Shown here piece by piece: positions 39,801 through 51,088 of a stretch of 64,000 nucleotides of DNA; position 1 is the first letter of the stretch, and each line of letters begins with the position of its first letter. Under the pieces are notes generated by a model. The model made no database searches. It was not told where the DNA came from and saw only the letters and a program-made list of their open reading frames with translations. The position numbers and the translations under genes are program-made. This DNA is from Neoechinorhynchus agilis (lineage: Eukaryota; Acanthocephala), in contig CM121341.1 of assembly GCA_051530055.1 (NCBI GenBank), forward strand, positions 5,518,001-5,582,000, given 5' to 3'.

Positions 39801-40837
39801 TTTAGATAGAAGAGATAATTATCGTATACGCAAAACGCTGGACGTTCTCGGTTCAATTTAAAAATTATAAATCCTGCGTCATGTCCAGCGGCGAACAATT
39901 GAAGACTCGGATGCTTAGCGATAATCCAGAAACGGTCATTGTCTCTTCTAACGGTCTGAATGCAAGTTCGTTTGTTGAGAGACCATATTTTAAGGCACTT
40001 GTCCTCCCCAATGCTGATGATTAGACTTTCTTGACCAACTGCAAACACAACACAGGAGATGCTGTTAAAGTGACCACGGAGCGTATCAGCTTCCCAGGCC
40101 TTGGTTTCGTTCATCCTCCAAATTTTTAAGAACCTATCATCTGCCGCCGATACAGCAAATGGCAGTGTAGGATGAAACGCTGCCCAGTTGACGCCTCTGC
40201 TGTGGCCCTCTAAAACGAACCGAACTACAGCATCAGCTTGACCAAACAACTCGGGAGCCGATGACGGAGACAGTGAAGACGATGGATCCGTTGCATTGTG
40301 AAGCGAGGTTGCTGAATAGACGTTCTTTCTACGAAGTCCACTAATGTCCCAAATCCTCACTGTTTGATCCAGTGAAGCGGATATTATAAGATCTTCACTG
40401 GGATGGAATTGAGCACACATAACGTAGTGATTGTGGCCTGTCAATACGCAAACACACGTTCGTGATTGCCAATTCCATATCCGGATGGTCTGATCGTCGG
40501 ATGCACTTACAATCCACGGATAATCACTGTGGAAAAATGTCGTCCGGACGTAGTCCAAATGTCCGTGGAGAGTAAACAAACATCTTCGTTGACTTACATT
40601 CCAAACTTTTACTTTGTAATCATCGCCACCGCTCACAAACAGAGGTTGGTGACCATGAAAATCAATTCCACGAACCGGTCCGTCGTGCTCTTCAAAACGA
40701 TCAATCAATGCACAAACTCTGATGTCCCAAAGCTGAATTTGACCCGTATGGAGCGAGGCCAAAATCCATGGTCGAATTGAATGAAAAGAAAGACCTTTTA
40801 CACGAGCAGACTTGGTTTCAAACTTGGTCAGCACCAT
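36858..40837 (-). CDS. COPA: coatomer subunit alpha (alpha-COP)
   Basis: Exons 40837-39618, 39478-37948 and 37838-36858 give about 1243 aa (human 1224). The N-terminal WD40 propeller covers about residues 1-330 and opens [19 protein letters not shown]. It contains the repeats [27 protein letters not shown] and [16 protein letters not shown]. The second propeller and alpha-solenoid include [19 protein letters not shown] and DKLSFLYTL. The C-terminal domain, which binds epsilon-COP, has [15 protein letters not shown] and cysteine pairs (CSFC, CTVC). Alpha-COP is part of the COPI coat of Golgi-to-ER vesicles and recognises KKXX cargo. Both introns (139 and 109 bp) have inverted-repeat ends; in-frame GT-AG alternatives exist but use weak sites. 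Many overlapping frames on + are shadows. Confidence 0.95.
37839..37947 (-). other. inverted-repeat intron 2 of COPA
   Basis: CGGACTC (37947-37941) and GAGTCCG (37845-37839) are perfect complements at the two ends. Exact removal joins DDALGQ to VPIDN in frame, comparable to SQLPVD in vertebrate alpha-COP. A GT-AG alternative (GC|GTTCCT to AAAGAG|T) also keeps frame. Confidence 0.55.
39479..39617 (-). other. inverted-repeat intron 1 of COPA
   Basis: GATTAAAGC (39617-39609) and GCTTTAATC (39487-39479) are perfect complements at the two ends, and exact removal keeps the frame across an in-frame TAA. A weak GT-AG alternative (GC|GTCGCT to CGCCAG|T) also keeps frame. Confidence 0.55.
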
Positions 40838-40972
40838 TTCGTTGTTTCTACCAACCCCTTCTAAAGGGAATAATTGCGAGCTGTTTTTAGTGGTGATTCT
40901 TCCATGTTTTGACGAAGTCTACTAATAAAATGTTAACCGATCGAAACGCCTTTAATAAAAAAAATCTCCGGA

Positions 40973-41330
40973 CATGAAATTGAGAAATCAGTCGATAATC
41001 CATGAACTAATCTGTATAATACCGTCAGTGATTTAGCGACCATGAAGACCACAAAAAATTTGCTTTTAACGGCGTAAATTGCTAAATTAATCGGAGTCGA
41101 AAAGATAACATGAAATTGAGAAATCAGTCGATAATCCATGAACTAATCTGTATTATTAAAGTCAGTGATTTAGCGACCATGAAGACCACAAAAAATTTGC
41201 TTTTAACGGCGTAAATTGCTAAATTAATCGGAGTCGAAAAGATAACATGAAATTGAGAAATCAGTCGATAATCCATGAACTAATCTGTATAATACCGTCA
41301 GTGGTCCACTTAGCGACCGTGAAGACCACC
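40973..41330. repeat. 137-bp tandem repeat, 2.6 copies
   Basis: Units start CATGAAATTGAGAAATCAGT at 40973, 41109 and 41246. The first two are nearly identical; the third is truncated near 41330. Located just upstream of the COPA start codon, so it may lie in the promoter. Confidence 0.92.
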
Positions 41331-41899
41331 TTGGAGGTGCTTGCCGTCTCAACGCGTGACAATTTCGTCAAAAATTTACTTCCTAGAGTTTAGCTGATTA
41401 TTAGGCGTGCGAAATGGCAATGTACAGTTTTCTAAAGTTTCTAATCGTCTTTAGATCAAGATGCGACGAATAATAACACGTTTATTGATAAAAATGCAAG
41501 GATTAGGAGGACCCATTTGCCCGTTTGGATCCTCATAAGCATTCAAGTTCAGAATAGTTCAAAAAAACGCGTATCCGTTAAGATGGGAATATCCAGTCGA
41601 GGGATGTCCGTTCGGGTGGTAATATCAGGTTGGAGGGATGTCTATTCGGGTGGGGACGGTTCGTTCGGGTGAGGATGTGTCCGTTCGATTGAGAACATTC
41701 GGTCGGGTTGGAAGATCCGTTCTGGTGGGCGAATTGGTGTTTATTGTTCTACTTGGGTCTTTCCTCAGAATAATTTCAGGTTATGATAATCGAAACCTTT
41801 TTTCTCGGTCGAGTGCTAAAAAACATACGCCTCGATTGATGCGTTCGAAATCAATTTCGTCTCAACGAAATCCGGAATCGGTGGTAGAAATTGTGGTTC

Positions 41900-42310
41900 A
41901 ACAGTTGATAGGCGTTTTGATTGCTTTATGAAATAACATCAAGGCATTCGGTGAGAGGGGGAAGTCAGCTGTGACAATTTTAGATGCTCTTTTATGAAGC
42001 ATTTCAAGACGCGGATCAACGATTTGGATGGTTGCAAAATACGGGATAACCGTACTTTAGGGACGGTAAAATAAAGCAGAAGTAAAATTTGTAGAGATCT
42101 GGTGAAGGGATTCCTAAATATCGGTCGCGTTTGAGGTACTTTTTAAAGGCGTTTTGCTTGAGGGAGAGGATGATGTGCGGGTTCCATTTCAAGTTTGATT
42201 GAAATTAGATACCCAGAATTCTTAGGGAGGTTACTCGTAGGATGTAATTTAGAAGCTCTGGGGATGATGTGGGGTTGCAGGAGAGAGGGGATAATTTCGA
42301 AGCATGAACA
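41900..42310 (-). pseudogene. jockey-like RT C-terminal remnant
   Basis: On the minus strand, with frame changes, the sequence reads NPHIILSLKQNAFKKYLKR, then GIPSPDLYKFYFCFILPSLKYG and LEMLHKRASKIVTADFPLS. These are the usual motifs after the reverse transcriptase domain of jockey/CR1-type elements. It ends about 50 bp from the MBOAT stop codon. A G-rich segment at 41580-41750 may be more of the same element; its GTTCTGGTGGGCGAATTG rec at 50785-50806. Confidence 0.5.
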
Positions 42311-42358
42311 GTTGCGCACAAATTAATTTTAATCGATTAAGGCAATCTCGTGTTTAAT

Positions 42359-44261
42359 TTAATCAAAGACAACATTATAACCGATAAGCACTGCTGCGGA
42401 GCTAAACGACGAGAATAGTCTGTTCCCAATGATGGATAATTCCGGGATAATACTAGCGGCTTTAAAGGAGGCACTGGCGAAGATTGAATTTGAATTGAAG
42501 AAAAGAATGAAGGCATAGCTAAACTTGTTTAGACAAATGATCAGTGCTAATTCGTGAACGATACCGGACACGACAAACACCAAAGTACCAGCAGCCAGTC
42601 TACTGAAGCCGAGTTTTCCAGTGAAGGGTACGTAGATCATATCTTTAAGATACCGATGAACCGGTTGATTCCATCGATTCCAATATTGCATCAAGTGTTC
42701 AAAGTTCCACCATTCATAGTAGAATTCACGATCGAGCTCTCCAGTTACTTCTGCCATGAAGTTCATCAGAGATTGGAATGTTATGTAGAACATAATAATG
42801 TGAATTCCCGGTGAAAATAGACCAACGCGGAGCATCAAAATCGTTAATTGTACTACATTACGTTTAGTGTAACAAGAAAGGAATTCTCTTATCAGAGCCA
42901 TTGAACAATCACCAATAAGAACGCTTAAAATTGTAGATGAAATCAACATCTCAGCGGCACATCGAGCAATAACTTTGAGTCTAGCGCGGTAAAATAGACG
43001 TTTGGCTGGTGTAAATGAGATCCAAGGATGGTACATTGTAGTCATAAAAGAGGACGTCAAATTGCTTTTACTACCGTTTTTGATCAATATGAATGGATGT
43101 AAAGTATTTTATTCGTACGGTAAACTAAACGAAATCTTTGATTTTTGTTGCAAATTTAGGGAATGCTTATGTGACGCCGCATCGCTTGCGCTCGACTTTT
43201 CGAATTATAAGGAAACGTCGATTATCCGAAACGTCAATTATAACGATTGCAGTCCTACTCATCTAATGCTACCACAAGAGAATCAGAGACCTTTCATTGA
43301 AGAACGAAGGTGTACAATGGCGCAGGGATTAGATAAGTGATTATTTAAAACAATAAAGCTAAGATTATGCAATTCTCGATTAAGTTTAGTTCAGAATTTT
43401 GATGCCTATAGTCCAGTTTAAAACAATTAAATACATCGGGTTTGTGGTTATTCGGGAAAAATCTCGTATCTGAAAAGTGTCAGGTCCCAATTAGTTGGCA
43501 CATAAACGGCTCGTTCCATTGTAATTTAAACATTAAATCTCAAATTATGGAATTCTTTTTCCTATTTTTGCTTTCTAAAACTACTTCCCTGCGAATTTAC
43601 AGAACTTTGATATCTGTAGTATAGTTTAAAACAATTAAATACATCACATTGAGTTTGTGGTTATTCAGGAAAAATCTCGTATCTGAAAAGTGTCCGGTCC
43701 CAATTAATTCGCGCATAAACGACCCCTCCTTCTACTGTATTTAATAATCTTACTTACCCAAAATAATTCCACCGAATATCCGGCATCAATGACATCCTCT
43801 GGGATAAAATGGCGGAAGCTGATTTGACGAGTGATTTCACCTTGGAAACAAAATTTTAGAAACGACATTAACTTTGAAGAGACAACAAAACTGAAGATAA
43901 TTCCCATTATTCGGAACGTGGTTGGAGCTGAGCCCGTTACTTTGTTCACAGGACTGCATATCCAGGATGACACTAAGATATAAATCGTGATGGCCACCAA
44001 TGCAGCGTAGAGTTTGGCCCGTCTTGACATTCCGTTTGTTTGTTTTGACTGCAGCATCAGGTACAAAGCACCCATGGTCGCATTAGTGATCACTGTTATG
44101 GTGCCGACGACGATTGCCATATAATATAGGTAATATTTGAAATCCATTGGTATTGAAGTCGGCGAATGACAGTATCGCCGGACGATGAATCCAACATAAG
44201 TCAACGAAATGAGACATCCATAAAAATATTGAATAGTTCTATCACTCACGACGTTGACCAT
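42359..44261 (-). CDS. MBOAT acyltransferase, SOAT/DGAT1-like
   Basis: Two clear exons: about 44261-43758 (first ATG; the frame is open back to an acceptor-like AAACAG at 44294) and about 43048-42359. Multiple hydrophobic helices are present in both. Exon 2 has MYHPWISFTPAKRLFYRARL, then FYYEWWNFEHLMQYWNRW (the FYxDWWN box of ACAT/DGAT1) and VSGIVHELALIICL, whose His is the expected catalytic residue. Family members are ER enzymes that esterify sterols or diacylglycerol with acyl-CoA; sterol versus DAG cannot be decided. The first exon ends at a good donor (TGG|GTAAGT, 43757), but I found no in-frame AG acceptor before exon 2, so an extra exon or a non-canonical border is likely. The 700-bp intron holds a duplicated repeat. 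The N-terminus may be incomplete. Confidence 0.8.
43389..43516. repeat. ~130-bp direct repeat, copy 1 (in MBOAT intron)
   Basis: Shares AGTTTAAAACAATTAAATAC and AAAATCTCGTATCTGAAAAG with 43600-43730; about 85-90% alike by eye. Confidence 0.85.
43600..43730. repeat. ~130-bp direct repeat, copy 2 (in MBOAT intron)
   Basis: Second copy of 43389-43516, ending about 28 bp inside the donor of the MBOAT intron. Confidence 0.85.
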
Positions 44262-44532
44262 CAAATTGGTTCTTGCACGTTGAAAGTACACTCCTGTTTA
44301 TAGTGGCATTGTCACCCTTTCATGAGTTCTTCTATCGAAAGATGATTCAGGCCAGAACATTGTTTTCCTTGTAAAATGTCATGCTTTCAACACTACACGA
44401 TGAAGGGAGTAACGCAATGCTTAAATTATTCCAAAATATGTGATACCCAGTGAACGTGATTACACTTTTTGGTCCTCCAAGTGGAAAGTTCCTAAATGTG
44501 TTACTCAAACTTATAAAAGATCAATGAATCAT

Positions 44533-44900
44533 GGAATTATTGTTTAGAAGTCTACACCCGCGGTAAATGATTATTTCGATTAAAGACGTTCTACGAACCT
44601 CGTCGGGTTCACCATCAATTAACAAACACGAATAACTCAAGAACTATGAAAGCTATCGCAAATCCGAAAACAGATTTGGAATCAGCGCGTAGAGATGTAC
44701 AAATGAACATAATCCATAAACTACACCTGTATTATTGGCGTCGGAGATCGCATTATCATATTTGGTCAAAAGTCACTTGAACCCGACGAGGTTCGCAGAA
44801 CGTCTTTAATCGAAATAATCATTTACCGCGCGTGTAGACTTCTAAACAATAATTCTCTAATTACATTCCCGGGTACCTCCTCTCACGTATCGACATTTCA
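44533..44900. mobile_element. foldback MITE, family A (copy 2)
   Basis: Arms of about 80 bp start GGAATTATTGTTTAGAAGTC (44533) and end at 44855. They enclose about 150 bp of unique sequence, more than copy 1. The shared outer flank CCGGGTACCTCC to TATCGACATTTC follows to about 44900. Confidence 0.85.
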
Positions 44901-45638
44901 ATGAATCATATTTACTACTCCTGATTCGGAAGCTGCGAAGATCTCATACGTTTTCTAGAGTTGCATCCGTACAGCTAAAAATATTTTGAAGAGGAAGCTT
45001 AAGATAAATACAAAATTGATATTCGTACATACAATTTTACGAACTTTGAGTACTTTTAGAAAGGCCAAATAGATTTCAGATTAAGAAAATATGACAATCG
45101 CAATCTTGAGCGTAAGAAATATTAAAGATGAAAGTATACAAAAGATCTTATCAGATGGAAAATTGTTAAACAATATTAGTGACTTGCTCCGGTTTAAAAA
45201 TATTTGCCTGAGAATAATTGCATTAAAATTGGCGAAATAAATTACAGATTAAGTTGAAGCAACGTCATGATGAACGCTTTTGTTTTTCTATCCAATTGCT
45301 TCTACGAGTAAATGTGTATTCTCAATGGGGAATTGTAACACACTCGAGCTTTATTGAAGTTTTTCCTTAGCAATACTTTCAAACAAGATCGTCGATCACA
45401 GGGAATGTTACTTAGTGGAATTCAGCATGTAAATGGCTATTACAAAAGGTAACGTTCCCAAAAAATTTATCCACACAGCTAAATAATAAAGATAAAACAC
45501 AGCGAAGTAGCAACAAAGTGTTTCGAGAATATTAATGGTTAGTCGTTTTATCCGGGGTTGCCCGTGAATAATTTATAGCAATTTTAACATTTGTTTTGTA
45601 GCATGATAAAGACATTCAGGAAAAAAGCATTTGTGAAA
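44901..45638. other. gene-free stretch
   Basis: About 740 AT-rich bp without a recognisable gene or repeat. Confidence 0.4.
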
Positions 45639-45980
45639 CTATACGTCCGGTATTTCATTACCTTCGAACATCATGTTACCCTTGATCGTTGCTGTAAAGC
45701 CACTAAATTTTTTAGATCGACGTCCATATTGAAGATAACCATAATCTCCAAATTGTGTAACATGGACATTGATATTTCCGTATGATCCATGAATCAAGTT
45801 TTTCTTCACAACTGCATGCGGATTCAAAGAGAATATATATAAAATTTTGATGAATTTTTGCTTTAGCAAGAAGATGTCATAGGAACGTGCAAAACTTCGC
45901 TTCCGCCATTCAATTGCATTTGTACAAAGATGTAATGATCTTCAGTAATTTCATTTGCTTTTGTCTCAACAATCCCGTCC
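45639..45980 (-). CDS. uncharacterised gene, two exons (tentative)
   Basis: Two protein-like segments on the minus strand: about 45980-45863, reading DGIVETKANEITEDHYIF and NGGSEVLHVPMTSSC, and 45811-45639, reading NLIHGSYGNINVHVTQFGD and SKKFSGFTATIKGN. The second follows an acceptor-like GCATGCAG. Both are rich in beta-forming residues, so a secreted or beta-sandwich domain is possible. No GT-AG pair that I tried gives a clean join, and no start codon was found. Family unknown. Confidence 0.35.
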
Positions 45981-46049
45981 CTGCTTTTTCCTTTAGGTAA
46001 ACAGTCAACTGTTGAATATCTTCGACTATCACGATTACGAGTTTGTACA

Positions 46050-46110
46050 CATTTCTCCAGATCCTCAGATACCTTCCGAAGAGGCAGTACTCATCAGTGA
46101 GTTTCCCGAT
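46050..46110. repeat. MITE-B core module
   Basis: CCAGATCCTCAGATACCTTC and neighbours match the core of the MITE at 26721-26964; the arms are absent here. Confidence 0.6.
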
Positions 46111-46603
46111 CCTTTGAGCGGTACTCGTTACTCCTCAAACCTACGCCTGTACTTTGGTTAAAGGTTAATTATCGTGTTACTAGAAATATAGAGACGGAAT
46201 ATCGTTCTTGGTCATCCATTTTTATGCTTTAAGCATTCAGATTGACATTTAATAGAAAAAAGTTGCGATCTACAGGACTGAATAAAAATTCATCCCAGAT
46301 CACTAATGTTCAATACAAATCTTAGCTCAATAAAGTAACACCTAAATTTTGGACGGAATAATTTTTATGAAGCGATCTAATTTTAAGCCTTTTTAGTGAT
46401 ACCGATTTGCTCAACAAAAGCAATTATTCGCCTAAAACAAGATTCAATGCAAATAAAAAAAAGGCTTTTTGGCAAATTTAAGGTCAACAAATCTTACACT
46501 CGTGTCTAAAATTAGTGAGTACCACCTAGAAACTGAGTTTTCTTTTTTTGAACTTTTAACTGTAGTCCATTCACGCTTGCTGTGTTTGTCCAAAACAAAA
46601 CCA

Positions 46604-48729
46604 TCAGTCGGAAATAGTGACTTTAACGACGGCACGCCGGCACTCGTCTTTGTTATACAGCATCAATGCCGTTCCCTTTTGAATCAATATGACATGAACA
46701 TCTCTATCGATGGAACATCTCTCACCTCGGCGTCGAATATCAAGCCGTTCAGGCGAAAACAACTCTACAATACGCTTCGATTCCATATCGTTGTCGTAAA
46801 TCTCCTTTCCCGGCTCTATAACATACAACGAAGATCGTCCGGGATCGAGAATTAACTTTTTGCCGTACGGGGTATCATGCACTTCAACTAACGATAAATC
46901 GCCACATATATCGCCATCGCCGGTAACGTAAAGAGATCCAATTCCCTTGAAAATTTCGTCCATATCCTTATTTTCACCAGGTTTTGAAATCGGAGACAAA
47001 GGAGGCAACAATCCGGCCAATGATTCATTGTTACAACCTGCGGCCACCATTGTACTTTGGAGATAATTACGTTGATTTGTTTCCTTCTCCGCACAAACTA
47101 CTGCGGGCTCATAAATAGTCGATTGAGGGAACTGCGGCAAATTGGAATGAGACGAAGGCAGCAATGTTTCGAATTGGTCACGATCATCTGCAGTCAACTC
47201 TCTTCCCAACGGCGGTTTATCTTTGCTCCGAAATATTGAATCCTTTCTTAATGGCGATTTTAATGAGATCACATTTTCATCTTCGGACTCCGTTGAATCA
47301 AAAGGACGGCGATTCTCCGGCTCATTGGATGATGCTGGTCCAAGACTCTGCAAAATGCTTCCTTGAGCGCCGGCATCAGACTTTATAGACAACTTCGAAT
47401 TACTCAATTTAAGACATACTGAATCGCTTTTTATTGAATCAGGTTCATCTGGATTGCTTGTTCGGACATTAATAAGAGTTTCCAAGCTTGAATGTAGTGT
47501 GGTTTTCAACGATAAATGACATCCACCACCTCGTGGGCTTCTAATTTGACTTCCGGTCATTGGCGAGCTGAACGATCCTTTTCTAGTAGGTTTAATGTTT
47601 GTCGGGAGGTCTTCCCAAATGAAAGAGGTGAACGGGGCAGGGACAAGAGTTGCCTTTCTAGACAATGGAGCATGTTGGAATGGAGTTTTCGGGCTCGTCG
47701 TTGCTTTTGCGTTCACAGTCGAACTGGACGTTTGATTTCGGTGATCGTATTCTGAGCTTGTCAACATTTTTGGTTCGCTTGTATTTCTGCAGGATGAGTG
47801 ATTGTTGGTTTTCTTTGGTGAGATGGCGGGATCAATAGAAGAACTTTTCTTTAATGATAGTTCACGTGATTCACTGGACACATTGCAAAGTGTTTCATTG
47901 CTTAATTCGGAAGATGACGAATGAGCAGTCAAGAACTGTATACGGTTTATCTCAACACGAGATTCATAACTAAAGCTTTTAGTCTTCTCTTCAATTGATG
48001 TTTGCATGGTTTCAAAGTTTTCTCCAGAGCAACTTAAGATTCGCAGACTATGGCGTTGATGATATTCGGTCACCGAAGATGCACTCTTGTCTTTAGAAAC
48101 ATCGACAGCTTGGATTACCTTGCTAGCATCGGGATTCCCCTTCCCGCTGCGATCATGAAGATTATAAAGCATAGATCGTAGACTTTGGGCGTGTTCACCT
48201 GAACGAAGGTTTTTAGGATCGCCATTATTAGACCCAAATTTCGAATGGTCAAATGTTTGTTCCAAGGATCGAGATCGCAGCCGTCTAGTCGGTGTTTTTC
48301 TTTTCTGGGATTTCCTCAGAGGAATGAACTCTGTTGATGAATCTGATAAGGAGCTGTCTAAAACGGTTGATTGGCCAGCGTAAGAACCGGTTCTTTTTAT
48401 TGCACGTGAAAGATTGTGAACGACTTCAGTGGCATCAATATCCGAATCGGCTAAAAAAGATAATGAGAACTTTCATAATAAGGTTAAATAAACTTACCGG
48501 TCTTAACATAGTCCTTGAAACGCTCTCCCTTTTTGAGGCAAACACCATCACTTCTCCTTGTGGGTAGTATGGAATCGTTTATTCCTGATGATTCAACGCT
48601 CTCAAATGATAATACTTTGGAGTCTCCATTCGCTTTCTTAACAGCTTCGGACAGGTCGGTGGCGTTGAAGCTAAGTTCGTCTTCGATAAAGCAAGTTTTT
48701 GATTTCTTCGAACTATTTTTATCGTTCAT
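46604..48729 (-). CDS. large Ser-rich, mostly disordered protein, uncharacterised
   Basis: Exons 48729-48498 and 48450-46604 give 692 aa; the 47-bp intron is GT-AG and in frame. The composition is Ser/Thr/Lys/Glu-rich with many SP/TP sites, typical of disordered, phosphorylated proteins. A basic stretch (KSQKRKTPTRRLRSRSLEQ) could be a nuclear or kinase-docking signal. The C-terminal 130 residues look folded, with LYVTGDGDICGDLSLVEVHD and KKLILDPGRSSLYVIEPG. The acceptor-like TTTCAG touches the ATG directly (48731-48730), fixing the start. No family was recognised; a cytoskeletal or cell-cycle adaptor is a guess only. Confidence 0.65.
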
Positions 48730-50610
48730 CTGAAATGATTAAAGGATTTTGCGCTTTTATATTCCGTTTTATGCCAGGAAGCAGATCTCAAGAAATACAT
48801 AAAAGTATTTTACATGAACATTCCACTTGATTAGAGGCTCGAATTTCTTCTAAGGCTACCAAGGAATAGGCGTCGTTGAAACCCACCAAGAAAAACCTTC
48901 GGACGTTTGCCATTTCGCATTTCCAGTGTACCACAATAGCTCGTGTTTTTAGGACAAAATCTTACTGTTCAATAGAAGTGGCGACTTCATTCGGATGAGC
49001 TTTATTCGGCAATGAGCATCACAATTCAAGAAAACTCGGTAAATTCGAAACTTTTCCTCGTGACTTAAAGACCGTATCGACGAGGAGAACAATAAAGCCA
49101 TTATTTTTCTGGATATAGTTTCGATTCTCTGTTAAGCTGATATATAAAATGGCAAGTGGAATAAAGGAACGAATATTTTTATAGACCAAAAAAATTGAAT
49201 AAACGTCGTAAATCGCAAAAGTGCGAATTTAGATGAATGACACAATTGAATCTTTCTTACTAACTTGAAGACCTTCGTCTTTGGTGCTATGAACCTTAAG
49301 CTAAAGTAAAAAATCGATAATGTTCATCTTACATTGCTTACGTCACCATTGAGGTTTTCAAAAGTACATTGGAATGCTTAGAGATCGACGCTATTCGGAA
49401 TACAGGATTTGAGGTCAAAGTCCATTTCTTCAAGTCCCTGTGAAACGTCATATCTTTAATAAAGGCCGTATAGAACGTTACCTTCCAAAAACGGCGATTC
49501 TAAACATTGCCGGATTTTGCAAAACGGATTAAAAATTTAAACACCAAGAATCGGTTAGAAAGTTTCTAGTTTAGCGCAATGATTCCAAGAGTGCACAAAA
49601 ACTTTAACTGAGCTAAGAAGGAAATGGGAAGGAAACAATTAAAAACAAATCTCCAAAATTAAAACCCATTTACTCGCCTTTCCTTTGACGCTTCCTGAAT
49701 CCTTAAGGAGAAAATATTACAAAGGATGGAACAATGACCGGTATGTGTGCATGCGCGAATATTCGGACGTTGTTTTGTTAAGATACGAAAGAATCGCAGT
49801 TTTGCATGACGTCATGGAGGGCGAAACAAATGTAATTAATGTTTGTTGTTTTAATATTGAGAGAGGGGTTGTTTGTTGTTTTTATTAAGAGATGTTTTTT
49901 TGAAAACAAAAAACATGGAGAGTGCTGTTAAGCACTCCAGGGATTGCCTTGTAGAAAATGCGATTGGACCAGTATTTTTCTATAAAATTCCAATTTAACT
50001 GGTAGCAAAATGTTTCTATTATCTTTGCATTTTTGAGCTCTACACAATCACGCCTTTGATTTTTTTCGATATTACCAGTTTTTTATTTTACACTGAAACT
50101 CTTTTTTTGAATTTCTAAAGCAATAAAGATTTAGCGCGAGAACTACTGGAAATAGTTTCGCGGTCACGGCGTCCGAATTGTTTCGTTATCTTGAAAGAGA
50201 ATTACCCGTCTACGATCTTCATTATCCGACTATTCAAAAGAAATTTCGATTTTTCAGATGATAGGACAATTGCTTCTGAAGCGGCATTTCAGGTTGACCG
50301 ATGAATTCTTCGATATATCCACCGATTCTAAGGTTTTAAGACAGCTTTTTTTCTGAAATCTTTCTGTTAGCGTTCTAAAGACATCGCCTGAAAAATGATC
50401 GCATTCAAGAAATGTTTAACTAACTAATAAAATTCTTAAGAAACTATAGTGAATCGACGAAGCAATTCGGGTGACATATCCGTTCAAACGCTTTAAAAAA
50501 GTCGTTCAATGTAAAGAATGTAATACTTTGCAAGACGTGAATTCCGTCTTTATAACTCTAGGAAAAAACTGACAATGCTAATCGTTTCGATTTCTAGTGG
50601 CCAACCAAAA
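48730..50610. other. gene-free stretch
   Basis: About 1.9 kb with no recognisable gene; a + frame at 49685-49888 has no features. It may contain upstream control of the Ser-rich gene. Confidence 0.4.
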
Positions 50611-50938
50611 TAAATTATTGTTTAGAAGTCTTCACACTTGCAATAAATGATTTTTTCGATTAAAGACGTTCTAAGAACCTCACCGTAAATTCATAATCTC
50701 AGTTTATTTTGAGTTCTGATTGGATAAATGAATCTGGCTATTGATTTTGGAGTGAATTACGAGTCCGGCCTGGTTGTAATGCCCGTTCTGGTGGGCGAAT
50801 TGATTAACAAACAGAGAATGAATCCGACATGAGGTTCGCAGAACGTCTTTGATCGAAAAAATCATTTATTGCGGGTGTGAAGACTTGTAAGAAATAATTC
50901 TTTTAATCATATAGCCTTCCCCCGGTATCGACATTTTC
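50611..50938. mobile_element. foldback MITE, family A (copy 3)
   Basis: The left arm is TAAATTATTGTTTAGAAGTC with GATTAAAGACGTTCTAAGAA; the right arm ends near 50902 and is followed by the shared flank CCCCCGGTATCGACATTTT. The arms are more diverged than in copies 1 and 2. Confidence 0.8.
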
Positions 50939-51088
50939 AAAAGAGACTTTCAGTGACGGTTTTTTATTTATTGTTATGTAGTGTCGACAAAAATTATGTA
51001 TAAATCGATATTAGGGCTCAATTCAGAGCCTTTATCAAGATTGATAAAGTGTTTTATTCGCCGGTTTAAAAGACCCAACCCCTTTGGT

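Noticed and set aside
46469-47755. Several + strand frames over 60 codons opposite the Ser-rich gene
   Set aside because: They overlap one long, intact minus-strand exon with a supported splice site and are shadows.
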